This document shows, one piece after another, positions 8,831 to 16,907 of a stretch of DNA of 64,000 bases. The DNA is from Flagellimonas aquimarina (GTDB lineage: Bacteria > Bacteroidota > Bacteroidia > Flavobacteriales > Flavobacteriaceae), in assembly GCF_003149745.1 (NCBI RefSeq), contig NZ_QGEG01000002.1:124001-188000 (forward strand), given 5' to 3'. The notes below the pieces were generated by a model. That model was not told the origin of the DNA, ran no database searches, and saw only the letters and a program-made list of their open reading frames with translations. Numbering within the stretch: position 1 is the stretch's first letter; every line of letters begins with the position of its first letter. The position numbers and the translations under genes are program-made.

Positions 8831-9349
8831 CTAAAGATTGAAGTAGTAATGTACTCCACCACCAAAAAAGATACCTGAGTAACTGAAACCATCGCCAAAA
8901 GAACCTCCACCGTAACCAGCTTCAACATTAAAACCTAATTGCTCCAATCCGCTGAAAGCATATTCAATTCCCGCGCCTGCTCCATATGAAATTGACGATT
9001 CGCTTTCATTTGCATTGGTTCCAAAGAAATTATCCTTGTATTTTACTGTCCAGACACCAACTTGTCCTACTGCGTATGGTCTTAGGTTGTTTGTGTTTGA
9101 GGTGAAACTATAAAGATACCTGCCAGTAAATGTGAAAGCACTTACACTGCCGCCAAAACCATAGTTGGCACCACCAATAACAGCTTGTATCCCATGAGTT
9201 TCTGTAAGATTGTAACGTGCACTTAACCCATAGTTTAAACTGGTAGCCTGTATACCCGCGCCCAACACACCGGATTCTGAAATTTCCTGGGCATTTATAC
9301 TTACCATTGTGAAAAGGGCTAAACTTAAAGTGATAAATAATTTTTTCAT
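8831..9349 (-). CDS. Small outer-membrane beta-barrel protein
   Basis: 172 residues with a signal peptide ending at INAQ (about residue 20). The mature part alternates polar and aromatic residues in strand-length blocks, is rich in glycine, and ends in HYYFNL, a typical outer-membrane C-terminal strand with a terminal aromatic signature. This is the 8-stranded porin-like or OmpA-N-type size class. It has its own promoter (9394-9438), which shares its architecture with three others in the locus, and its own terminator. It is therefore likely a monocistronic member of the same regulon as the CsgG-like operon. Confidence 0.8.
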   Translation of the reverse strand: MKKLFITLSLALFTMVSINAQEISESGVLGAGIQATSLNYGLSARYNLTETHGIQAVIGGANYGFGGSVSAFTFTGRYLYSFTSNTNNLRPYAVGQVGVWTVKYKDNFFGTNANESESSISYGAGAGIEYAFSGLEQLGFNVEAGYGGGSFGDGFSYSGIFFGGGVHYYFNL

Positions 9350-9393
9350 GATTAAATAGTTTTCGGTTTTAATAACTGATTCTCTGTTGCCGT

Positions 9394-9438
9394 CAAACCT
9401 AATGATGTTCTTATGTTATTTTTTACGGATTTCCCTAT
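9394..9438 (-). promoter_or_regulatory. Regulon promoter 1: dyad box plus TAGGTTTG, upstream of the beta-barrel gene
   Basis: On the minus strand, the -7 element TAGGTTTG occupies 9401-9394. The box occupies 9438-9423 and reads ATAGGG-AAAT-CCGTAA, with the invariant CCGTAA half nearest the promoter. Exactly 21 bases separate CCGTAA from TAGGTTTG. The predicted transcript start is near 9388, giving a leader of about 40 bases. Confidence 0.72.
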
Positions 9439-9515
9439 GTGTATGCCCGTTTTTATACCCAAAGACTCTATGGGACAATGGATGAAATCCACTTGGCTGG
9501 GTCATAGACAGCTCT

Positions 9516-10448
9516 TTAAAAGTCTGCAATTAGAATTGGGTAAAGATTTACATCAATTTCAAGCCTATTTGCCTCATCTACAACATCTTTCAAGCTGTAA
9601 ACAGTTCTGGACCCTTCTAAAGGAGGTGCATCTCCTATGACTATTGTAATTCTTTGTGATTCAGAAGCCCAGGACATTTGGTTTAGTGTTAGAAAAATAC
9701 CATCATAGACAGATTCGGGAGCATCTCCACCTCCAAAAACCCTTATATTGTTTAAAAAGGCAATTGCATGATCGTAGTTGGTATTCAAATCTATACTATT
9801 GTACCACTCGGTTGTAGAATTGGCATCATTGTAAACTGCCATGCCAAGCCTTACACCGGCAGGAAGTTGGTCAATGATGTTGTTGATTGAATTTTTTACT
9901 TGAGCAATGTCATCGCTCATGCTAGAAGTATTATCAATTAGGAAGACCAGGTCCGTATTGGTCACTGCATTATCATTTATGATATCTATGATTGCACCGG
10001 GCACTTCTTGAGCATTATTGGCATTATAAACGGTGCCTCCTGTGAACTCCGCCAAAACATCAAAAGCTTCTGAGGCAGAGATTACTCTGGTTTGACCAAT
10101 GACTTCTGTGGAAGTTTCGCTGATTACATCGCCATTAAAAGCCTCAATTTTATAATAATACTGAGAGTTGGAATTGACAGTTAGGTCGGTAAAAGCTTCT
10201 ATACTTTTAACTTTGTCGATCAAGCTGAAAACAACATCTTCTAAGGCAAAGTTAAAATCTGCGCGATAAATATTATAGCCTTCTGCTTTGGAGACCGCAT
10301 TCCAAGTTAGTTCTACTTTTAGCGCAAAATCTGTTGATGCGACCAGTGCATCTGGCTGTAAAAGTACCAAAGGCTCATCCTTGGTACAGCTGAGAGGTAA
10401 AGCAATACATAGCAGGAACATTGCTACTTTGATTATATTCTTATCCAT
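9516..10448 (-). CDS. Lipoprotein with fibronectin III and von Willebrand factor A domains
   Basis: 310 residues. The lipoprotein signal ends LPLSC (lipid Cys21). Residues about 35-120 look like a fibronectin type III module (LTWNAV, YNIYR, YYYKIEAFN). Residues about 160-310 form a vWA domain with the MIDAS start FLIDNTSSM (Asp172, Thr174, Ser176) and a later IVIGDAPP strand. vWA domains bind partner proteins through a metal ion, so a surface adhesion or assembly-scaffold role is likely. It has its own copy of the shared promoter (10475-10519). It lies directly downstream of the CsgG-like operon on the same strand. Confidence 0.82.
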   Translation of the reverse strand: MDKNIIKVAMFLLCIALPLSCTKDEPLVLLQPDALVASTDFALKVELTWNAVSKAEGYNIYRADFNFALEDVVFSLIDKVKSIEAFTDLTVNSNSQYYYKIEAFNGDVISETSTEVIGQTRVISASEAFDVLAEFTGGTVYNANNAQEVPGAIIDIINDNAVTNTDLVFLIDNTSSMSDDIAQVKNSINNIIDQLPAGVRLGMAVYNDANSTTEWYNSIDLNTNYDHAIAFLNNIRVFGGGDAPESVYDGIFLTLNQMSWASESQRITIVIGDAPPLEGSRTVYSLKDVVDEANRLEIDVNLYPILIADF

Positions 10449-10474
10449 TTTCTTTGTGTTTAGTGATTACACAC

Positions 10475-10519
10475 CAAACCTAATCTTGAACGGGTGATTA
10501 TCCTTACGGTAATCCATAT
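10475..10519 (-). promoter_or_regulatory. Regulon promoter 2: dyad box plus TAGGTTTG, upstream of the vWA lipoprotein gene
   Basis: On the minus strand, TAGGTTTG occupies 10482-10475. The box at 10519-10504 reads ATATGG-ATTA-CCGTAA. The spacer between CCGTAA and TAGGTTTG is exactly 21 bases. The predicted start of transcription is near 10469, about 20 bases before the ATG. Confidence 0.75.
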
Positions 10520-10755
10520 CCAGAGTTTTCCATAGCTAACTTTGGATGAAACACGGATAAATTCGATAAATTACGCTCAGGCAATTGGAATGATTTGAGC
10601 AAAGCAGCTCTCTTGAAGAAATGACGAATAAAAAGTTTCCCATGGTGTTAAATATGACCTCACTTACATGGCTTTTTCCCTGTAACAATGAAGAGTTTCA
10701 AATTGAGAATGGGGTTATGGTTTTTCGTTTAACATGTTAAAGCTTATATGATTTA
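10520..10755. other. Non-coding gap downstream of the CsgG-like operon
   Basis: No supportable ORF. A 14-bp perfect palindrome, TTTAACATGTTAAA, lies at 10728-10741, just past the minus-strand stop at 10756. It could help end the transcript or be an operator, but nothing decides between these. Confidence 0.4.
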
Positions 10756-11583
10756 TCACTTTGAAAGTGTAACACATTCAAGCTTTGCATTAGGGTTTTT
10801 AAATTTTTCCAATAGTAAATCAAACTTTTTTCCCTTGATTTTGCCAACTGAAAAATCCCCCTCGACACGGTTTATATTAAACTCAAGAATTTCTGCTTTT
10901 CTAGTTCGGTTTCCACTTTTGATGATTTCGTAAACCTTGAATTTGTCTTTTGCTGTTATCCCTTCTTTTTCTCCAGCTATGATAATGATTTCGCCTCCAC
11001 CTTTTGATTCGTATACATCTTCTATGTCAACGGTTATAGGGAACGTTTCAATAATGAATGAACGTATTTTCTTTTGTAATATCCGTAAGACCGAAGACAA
11101 TGTTTCGGTCTTGGTGCCGCCGGCACAGGTTAAACAAAAGGCCGGAGTATTAAAGTTTTTTGAACCTATTACATGTCCATTTTCAATATCATTTATGGTT
11201 ATGCTAAAAGTCATGGAGCATTCGTAGAGCCCGTTTTTGTCCTTTCCATAGGTTAATGAGGTAAGGTTGCCCCCAACAATGGCCTCCGCCCCATTTTGCT
11301 TGCCTTGTTCAATTACGTAACCTTCAATATATTCTATGTTTTTTTGAACTTCAATCTCCTTATATATAATGGTTTGTGAATATTTGGTTCTGTCCAGCAC
11401 CGTGAATCTATTCCGCTCAGAAAAAAGTTCTTTTACTTTTTCAGTTATTGCTTCCGCTTCTGCGTAGTTATTGATATCAGTTGTTTTAAATGGTGCCAGT
11501 CCAATATATTCAACTTGGCCTGAAACCAATAAAGGTGCCGTTAGTAAAATGAGAAGCGCAATGATTTTGGTTTCTTTTATCAT
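10756..11583 (-). CDS. Periplasmic CsgG-like domain protein (paralogue A)
   Basis: 275 residues with a type I signal peptide ending at LLVSGQ and no lipobox cysteine. The first 140 mature residues follow the CsgG pattern: AEAITEKVKELF, then FTVLDRTK, then an EIEVQKN helix, then GAEAIVGGNLTSL. CsgG itself is an outer-membrane lipoprotein pore for curli export; lacking the lipidated cysteine, this protein is more likely soluble in the periplasm. The C-terminal 90 residues are an added small beta domain (GGGEIIIIAGEKEGI). A clear paralogue lies five genes upstream in the same operon (14087-14953). It is the last gene of the operon starting at 19490. Confidence 0.7.
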   Translation of the reverse strand: MIKETKIIALLILLTAPLLVSGQVEYIGLAPFKTTDINNYAEAEAITEKVKELFSERNRFTVLDRTKYSQTIIYKEIEVQKNIEYIEGYVIEQGKQNGAEAIVGGNLTSLTYGKDKNGLYECSMTFSITINDIENGHVIGSKNFNTPAFCLTCAGGTKTETLSSVLRILQKKIRSFIIETFPITVDIEDVYESKGGGEIIIIAGEKEGITAKDKFKVYEIIKSGNRTRKAEILEFNINRVEGDFSVGKIKGKKFDLLLEKFKNPNAKLECVTLSK

Positions 11584-11635
11584 GGTTTTGTTTTAAGAGT
11601 CATGGTTGGATGGTTATATTTTCAATGTGTGGATA

Positions 11636-12703
11636 TTAACCCTCTTGCATTGCACGATCCATTTCTCCTTGGTGTCTTGTACGTTTGAATTCGGTTCTGG
11701 CAATTTCTCCCATTTTTTTTCTCTTTTTAGCTCTACGTGTTTCTCTCTCATTACCAGAAACAGGGCTGGATGTATTTACGGTTTTTGTTGGTTTTTTATC
11801 ATCAACCAAATTGGTGTTTGGTGTTTTTACTGAATCATTGGTTTTTTTGCTTTCAACTGGTTCGGTACTTGAATCGGAAGTTCCAGAATTTTGTCCATTG
11901 TTTTTGGTCCTTGTCTGTATTTTTACTTTTAACTGTTGAGCAGAAGAGTGGCAATTGGATTCGGTCTCAATAGCGCCCAATATTTCTAGAGCTGTTTCAT
12001 TATTGTTTTTTGAAATTTCGGCTTTTGCCCGTACCAAGTTCTTTTCACAAGTTTTGTTCAAATACCCATTATAAGCTTCATCTAGCTTTCTTTGTATTTT
12101 TTTGTAGCAATCGCCACCTACTTCCTTTGGTACTGGATACAACAAAGCAATTGCCTCATTATACCTTTTCTGCTCGACCATGGTATCTGCCTCGTTATAA
12201 AGTCTATTGCAGTTAGAGCGGTAATATTCTAAAATTTTGGTCTTGGCATCTTGTAAAAAGTTTTTGATTTTTTCTCCTTTTGTCTTTATCTGAGAGATGC
12301 TTTGGTTTATCGCTTCTTTTTTGGAATAGCCATCACCGGTAATTTCTTGATTAAACACACTGTAAACCTTTCCTGTTTTTACTTCTTTGATAATAAAATT
12401 TAGTTCTACATCAATTACATGAACATTTTGTAGACCTTCCACAATTTTGTGGTCATATATTTCATATTTGGGATACATGATGAACTTATCGGTATAACCT
12501 TCCCCAGCTATGCCATAATTGCTCACCATTCTTAGCATTTTTGATTCAATCTTTGAAAGCTGTCCACTGGTCAGGCCTTCCATTTGAAGAGGAACAACAA
12601 CCGATATGTTCAAATTGTCTTCGGATTCATTATTGTTCAAAGCCTGAATCGAATTAAAACTCGCCAGGAAAAGAAGTGCTATTAGATATATTTTAGTTTT
12701 CAT
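11636..12703 (-). CDS. Secreted protein of unknown function with helical repeats and basic tail
   Basis: 355 residues with a signal peptide ending near SIQA. Residues about 30-150 form an alpha/beta region (NISVVVPLQMEGL through EITGDGYSKKEAINQSI) that looks like the CsgG/TolB-N class of small periplasmic folds. Residues about 155-265 are two or three TPR-like helical pairs holding five cysteines (SNCNRLYNEAD, GGDCYKKIQ, KTCEKNL, ESNCHS). The last 90 residues are low-complexity, Ser/Thr/Lys-rich, then strongly basic (RRAKKRKKM). No named family recognised. It lies nine bases downstream of the next gene in the operon. Confidence 0.6.
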   Translation of the reverse strand: MKTKIYLIALLFLASFNSIQALNNNESEDNLNISVVVPLQMEGLTSGQLSKIESKMLRMVSNYGIAGEGYTDKFIMYPKYEIYDHKIVEGLQNVHVIDVELNFIIKEVKTGKVYSVFNQEITGDGYSKKEAINQSISQIKTKGEKIKNFLQDAKTKILEYYRSNCNRLYNEADTMVEQKRYNEAIALLYPVPKEVGGDCYKKIQRKLDEAYNGYLNKTCEKNLVRAKAEISKNNNETALEILGAIETESNCHSSAQQLKVKIQTRTKNNGQNSGTSDSSTEPVESKKTNDSVKTPNTNLVDDKKPTKTVNTSSPVSGNERETRRAKKRKKMGEIARTEFKRTRHQGEMDRAMQEG

Positions 12704-12712
12704 GATTGTTAG

Positions 12713-13636
12713 TTATAATATGTTGATATAAATGGTACCTCTGCTATTGTCAAACTTCACGGGCAAGTCTATTTTGTCAAAAAAACGGTCTAGTTTGCGT
12801 TCAATTTTGCGTGCCGTCATATTAGTGCAATTCTTTGGGTCACGGACGGGGTATCTATATTCCTCGACCATTAGTTTGGTCTCGGTCACAAAAGTCACTA
12901 CATAATAATTTTTGTAGGCAGTTTTTTCCAACCAATCTTCAATTAAATATTTTAGTTTTGTGTTTTCTGAAGGAACATCATCATCCATGGTAATGTTGGC
13001 ATCTTCGGAAAGACTGAATTCCATTTTAACGGTCTTTCCTTTTTCCCTAATCTCCGCCCATTTTTCATTCATTTTTCTTAAAAATTCGTCGAGAAGTAGT
13101 TCATTGTTGTCATTCTTCTTTTTCAATGCCGCTCCTATCAATAAAATCTTATCTGGCGTATAGTACATATTTCCCTCAATAGGTACACTTGCCATAGAAT
13201 TACCGTTGTCGGTTACGTTCGCTTCCAAGATGATCGTTGCCCTATTTCCTTGATCTAGATTACTTATTATTACATCTATTTCCACAATAATATCAGAAGG
13301 AATATTTCTGAAAATTCTATTCTTGAATTCTGTTTGTGTTTCTTTTGTGACTACTTCATCTCGCATTCTGGCTTTTAGAGTTGTTTCAAAATCCAAGGTA
13401 GTGTACTCTCTATCATCAAAAGCTTGTTTTACTTTTGAGATGGCCACTCTAACTTCTGGTTGTTCATCCATAATAGTCCTTAGATCCTCTCCTTTTACAG
13501 TTCTGGGCAATACCATTATACTAGGTTGTATCGTATTTACCTCTTCACAACCTCTTTGCGCCTGAAGATCAAAGGTATTTACAACATATAGTATGGAAAC
13601 CAAAAAGATGTTGCGTATCAATGTCATATTTTTCAT
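12713..13636 (-). CDS. Secreted protein of unknown function (DUF6175-like)
   Basis: 307 residues with a signal peptide ending around DLQAQ. The mature part opens with a PSIMVLPRT strand and later repeats alpha/beta elements (DIIVEIDVIISNL, RATIILEANVTDN). The overall look recalls Bacteroidota DUF6175 proteins, which I can only suggest. Two halves of similar design may be present (residues 30-200 and 200-307). It overlaps the upstream lipoprotein gene by four bases, so it is part of the CsgG-like operon. Confidence 0.6.
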   Translation of the reverse strand: MKNMTLIRNIFLVSILYVVNTFDLQAQRGCEEVNTIQPSIMVLPRTVKGEDLRTIMDEQPEVRVAISKVKQAFDDREYTTLDFETTLKARMRDEVVTKETQTEFKNRIFRNIPSDIIVEIDVIISNLDQGNRATIILEANVTDNGNSMASVPIEGNMYYTPDKILLIGAALKKKNDNNELLLDEFLRKMNEKWAEIREKGKTVKMEFSLSEDANITMDDDVPSENTKLKYLIEDWLEKTAYKNYYVVTFVTETKLMVEEYRYPVRDPKNCTNMTARKIERKLDRFFDKIDLPVKFDNSRGTIYINIL

Positions 13637-14085
13637 AGTCCAAATTTTTTAATTATTCCATTTTCTTCTAAATCCTTTCTTAAGGCCAACATATTTATGG
13701 TCATATCAATTCTGGCCGATCTTTTACCCCTCTTAACCTTTGAAACTGATTGGGTGTAATTTGTAATAAAGGTTCCCATGCGGGAGTTGTAGAAAGAATT
13801 TAGGTAGTCCTTGTGCTTTTTATATTCAACATGTTCGTTGATTCCTATCAAGGGTTTGTTGAAAGGGGAATTTGATATGCCTCTAAAGAATAGATTTTGA
13901 AATGCTAGTCTCTTTGCGTTAAAAATGGCTTCTTCTTGATTTTCACCAATATCGAAGCTACTTACGGTTAAGGATTCCAGCCTGTCATTGGAAATGTAAT
14001 TCACCTCGGCTGAATCAAAATCACCATGTTTATTGCTTCCACAAGCCATTAAAAGAAGAACCATTATTGTAATTGTTTTTTTCAT
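13633..14085 (-). CDS. Lipoprotein, LPP20/FlgT-N-like
   Basis: 150 residues. The lipoprotein signal ends LLLMAC (lipid cysteine at residue 15). The EEAIFNAKRLAFQNLFFRGI helix resembles the helix of LPP20/FlgT-N and related envelope lipoproteins, which often accompany CsgG-like proteins. The resemblance is by pattern only. It is one base from the end of the upstream CsgG-like paralogue and overlaps the next gene by four bases, so these three are surely cotranscribed and probably function together. Confidence 0.65.
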   Translation of the reverse strand: MKKTITIMVLLLMACGSNKHGDFDSAEVNYISNDRLESLTVSSFDIGENQEEAIFNAKRLAFQNLFFRGISNSPFNKPLIGINEHVEYKKHKDYLNSFYNSRMGTFITNYTQSVSKVKRGKRSARIDMTINMLALRKDLEENGIIKKFGL

Positions 14086-14086
14086 G

Positions 14087-14953
14087 CTATTTAGATTTAC
14101 AGATTAATTTGGCCTGGGAATTAAACTTATCCAAAAGCTCTCTTCCTCCCTTTATTACTACCGCGGTGGATAATTCTTCTCCTTCAGTGGCATCGATTTT
14201 TATATCAGCAACCCATTTTTCACGTTGGGTCTGCGTATTTCCAACCGTAACCATGGACAATTCATAGATGCTGATTTTATCGTTCTTTTTAGCGCCATTG
14301 GCTTCTCCTGTGTTGATTAGGATTTTTTTAGCAGCCCCGCCCTTTTCTTCTTCAATGGAAAGAATCGCAATTGATTTGGAAACAAACTTGTTCAGGAATT
14401 TTTTAAGATTTTTTGTCAAGGAGTTTAACCCGCTTACAAATGCTTCTGGCTTTGTAAGTCCTCCTAAAGATTTTGTGTTGGTCAATCCTATTTTGAAGGT
14501 TTTGGTCTCTAGAGTTTGTGAGGTTTCAGTATCAATTATATCAATTGAAAAACTAAATATGGCCCTTTGTAACGATTGTCCTTCAAGCTTTGATTTACCT
14601 AGTATATTCAGAGCTTTTTTATACTCAACACTTATTAACTTACCTCCAACTATATTTTTTGCACCGGCAATTCTGCCCTGATCTACAACTTTTGCATTTA
14701 TGGATGTGATTTGTTTTTGTATTTCTTGCTCCGTTAAAACTATGCCCAAACTTTCCCTGTCCAAAACTTTGAAACTTCTGGAGTTGACCAAAATTTCCTT
14801 TACTTTTTGAAAAATCAATTCCGCCTCAACATAATCGCTTGAAGGATTAGAGGATTTTATGGACTGTAGACCAATGGTCGACTCTTGGCCAAACGTAAAT
14901 AGACTAAGAAATAACAAGGGGATTAAACATTTTTTCATTCTCATGATTTTCAT
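14087..14953 (-). CDS. Periplasmic CsgG-like domain protein (paralogue B)
   Basis: 288 residues from 14953; a second Met at residue 6 (14938) gives a tidier signal peptide (MKKCLIPLLFLSLFTFGQ). There is no lipobox. It aligns by eye along its length with the protein at 10756-11583: the AELIFQKVKEIL helix, FKVLDRESL, EQEIQKQ, GAKNIVGGKLISVEY, FSIDIIDTET, and a C-terminal domain starting GGAAKKILINTGEANG. Two diverged copies in one operon suggest a hetero-oligomer rather than recent duplication. The lipidation site of true CsgG is absent. Confidence 0.72.
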   Translation of the reverse strand: MKIMRMKKCLIPLLFLSLFTFGQESTIGLQSIKSSNPSSDYVEAELIFQKVKEILVNSRSFKVLDRESLGIVLTEQEIQKQITSINAKVVDQGRIAGAKNIVGGKLISVEYKKALNILGKSKLEGQSLQRAIFSFSIDIIDTETSQTLETKTFKIGLTNTKSLGGLTKPEAFVSGLNSLTKNLKKFLNKFVSKSIAILSIEEEKGGAAKKILINTGEANGAKKNDKISIYELSMVTVGNTQTQREKWVADIKIDATEGEELSTAVVIKGGRELLDKFNSQAKLICKSK

Positions 14954-14991
14954 TTTTGTGTTTTGCTATTTTAATTTCAATTTTTGTGCAC

Positions 14992-15951
14992 CTAGTCGAT
15001 ATCGTAAAAAGCGTCGACGTAATCGTACTTGAACTTTATAATGATTTCTTGCTCTTTATTGATAAACCCTTGCTGCCCATCAACTTTTACCGGAGCAAGA
15101 CCGTTTAGAAAAACAAAAGCGTCTTCATATTTTGGTGCAATTACTTCCTCTCCTTTTCTGTTGATAAAACCCCATTTTCCATCTACTTTAACAGGAGCTA
15201 AATCTTCGGAAAAGCCCCAAGTTTGTTCGTACTTTGGTTCAACAATAGTTTTACCGTTCTTTGCGATGAACCCCCATTTTCCACCTTTGCTCACAGGTGC
15301 AAGACCTTCTGAAAATGGTAGTGCAAAATCAAAATTTGGAGGAATTACCATAATATTTTCTTTATTGATAAACCCTTCAAATCCATTAACTCCTACTGGG
15401 GCCAATTTTTCAGAGAATAGATAGGCACTGGTGTATTTATATGGTATGATGACCTCTCCAGATCTGTTTATAAAGCCCCATTTATTTGCTTTTTTTACAG
15501 GAGCCAAATCTTCAGAAAACGATATGGCTTCTTCAAATTCTGCTTCAATCACCATATTGGCTTCATGGTCTATAAATCCCCATTTCCCGTTTAGTTTTGT
15601 TGCCGCTAAGCTGTCAGAAAACGGCTGTGCACTTTCGTATATCATCGGAATCTTAATTTTATTGTTCTTATCTACAAAACCCCATTTCCCATTTTTTTTG
15701 ACCAAGGCCAAACCCTCAGACATTTTCCACGCCATTTCATATTTAAAGGGTATAACCTCTTTCCCACCTTTGTCAATGAATCCCCAGTTTTTTCCTTCAC
15801 GGGCAAGGGCAAGCGCTTCTACATTGCTGGTGGCAGAAAAATAGAAGTACCCCCCAATCAGTATCATAATGACTGCTGACAATATGAGAATGGGCAGTCT
15901 CTTTTTTTTTCTTCTTTTTGATTGTGATTTTTTTCTATCTAGAGGTTCCAT
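14992..15951 (-). CDS. Membrane-anchored WG-repeat (KWG) protein
   Basis: 319 residues. A very basic N-terminus (KKSQSKRRKKKR, residues 8-19) precedes a single transmembrane helix at about 20-41; the rest should be periplasmic. It holds eight WG repeats of about 33 residues, each built as KWGFI-x-K-x-G-x-x-VIPxKYE followed by xxFSEGLAPVKxxG. WG repeats are beta-rich modules of unknown biochemical function, probably binding surfaces. It lies 11 bases downstream of the LEA-like lipoprotein gene and 38 bases upstream of the CsgG-like paralogue B gene. Confidence 0.85.
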   Translation of the reverse strand: MEPLDRKKSQSKRRKKKRLPILILSAVIMILIGGYFYFSATSNVEALALAREGKNWGFIDKGGKEVIPFKYEMAWKMSEGLALVKKNGKWGFVDKNNKIKIPMIYESAQPFSDSLAATKLNGKWGFIDHEANMVIEAEFEEAISFSEDLAPVKKANKWGFINRSGEVIIPYKYTSAYLFSEKLAPVGVNGFEGFINKENIMVIPPNFDFALPFSEGLAPVSKGGKWGFIAKNGKTIVEPKYEQTWGFSEDLAPVKVDGKWGFINRKGEEVIAPKYEDAFVFLNGLAPVKVDGQQGFINKEQEIIIKFKYDYVDAFYDID

Positions 15952-15962
15952 ATTGTAATTGT

Positions 15963-16907
15963 CTACAAGTGTGAATGTATCTTTTGATAAGCGGAGCAGT
16001 AATCAGGGCCATCAATATTTGGGTTAACCCTTATGCTGCCAAAGGGATTCGTCTCTATATCAAACTCTTGAAGAAAGGGGATTTGAAAATCATAGCCCTC
16101 TATGCTTATGGTTACCGATCCGGCACCTATGTATTTTGAACTGTCACTGCTTAGAAAAAAGGTGCCCAAATTTTGTAATATGTTTAGATTGTTCGACTCA
16201 ATGTCTAGTGGAATCTTAATGGTTTGTAAACTAGGGGCATCAACTATGGTATCTAAAACTCCCTCTAGAACAACTCTATTGGTGCTTTTTGATTTAAGTG
16301 AAATTTCAATTTTCCGAATTTTGTAATCAAAAGATTGACTGTTGTGGATTCCAATTTTGATGCGAAAATTTGATTTGGTGGGATTACTGTTTGAGAACGG
16401 GTTGATTTTTTCAATTTCAATATGCTTAAAGACCAAATCGCTGCTCAACATATTGTTAGAAATAAAGCTTTTTGCCTGGTAGGGAATTTTTAGTTCAAAG
16501 CCTTTCCTTATACTTTTTATTGGATGCACGGCAAAAGCCTCACCAACAAAATAAAAGTCAACTCTATCCTTAGATAAGATCTGTTTGTGTTTTTTTTGCA
16601 GTTGAGCAAGGCTAAGATTACAACTAAAGGGAAGTGCGATAGTATCCTTTGGTTTAATCTGTATTGGAGCGATCAATTTTCCATTACCAATCTTTCCTCC
16701 ATCATAGTTAATATCAAAAAACAACTCCTTTAATTGGTATTTAAGCTTCGTTGGATTGTATATGTAAGAATCAATTGAAAACTGCAAAATAGAGTCGTTT
16801 ACACTTTTAAATTTTAAGTTATCATTAGAGATGAATATGGGCTCTGCTACATTACAAGAGCAAAAAGAGAGCACGCAGATGAGAAGGTATAACATTGACT
16901 TTTTCAT
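15963..16907 (-). CDS. LEA14/WHy-like lipoprotein with two domains
   Basis: 314 residues. The lipoprotein signal ends LSFCSC (cysteine 19). Two beta domains of about 120 residues each (about 25-150 and 165-285) look like water-stress/LEA type 2 domains: an FSIDSYIYNPT strand motif in the first, FRIKIGIHNSQ in the second, each followed by a PIQIKPKDTI or IKIPLDIES segment. LEA-like lipoproteins are common in Bacteroidota envelopes, with no defined biochemistry. It overlaps the ABC transporter gene upstream by four bases. Confidence 0.68.
   Translation of the reverse strand: MKKSMLYLLICVLSFCSCNVAEPIFISNDNLKFKSVNDSILQFSIDSYIYNPTKLKYQLKELFFDINYDGGKIGNGKLIAPIQIKPKDTIALPFSCNLSLAQLQKKHKQILSKDRVDFYFVGEAFAVHPIKSIRKGFELKIPYQAKSFISNNMLSSDLVFKHIEIEKINPFSNSNPTKSNFRIKIGIHNSQSFDYKIRKIEISLKSKSTNRVVLEGVLDTIVDAPSLQTIKIPLDIESNNLNILQNLGTFFLSSDSSKYIGAGSVTISIEGYDFQIPFLQEFDIETNPFGSIRVNPNIDGPDYCSAYQKIHSHL

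Noticed and set aside
9413-9640. 75-residue plus-strand ORF
   Set aside because: It is antisense to the 3' end of the vWA gene and contains regulon promoter 1's box region; no protein features.
10728-10741. TTTAACATGTTAAA palindrome as a LuxR-type operator
   Set aside because: No gene starts close downstream of it in a suitable orientation and it lacks the 21-base/TAGGTTTG arrangement.
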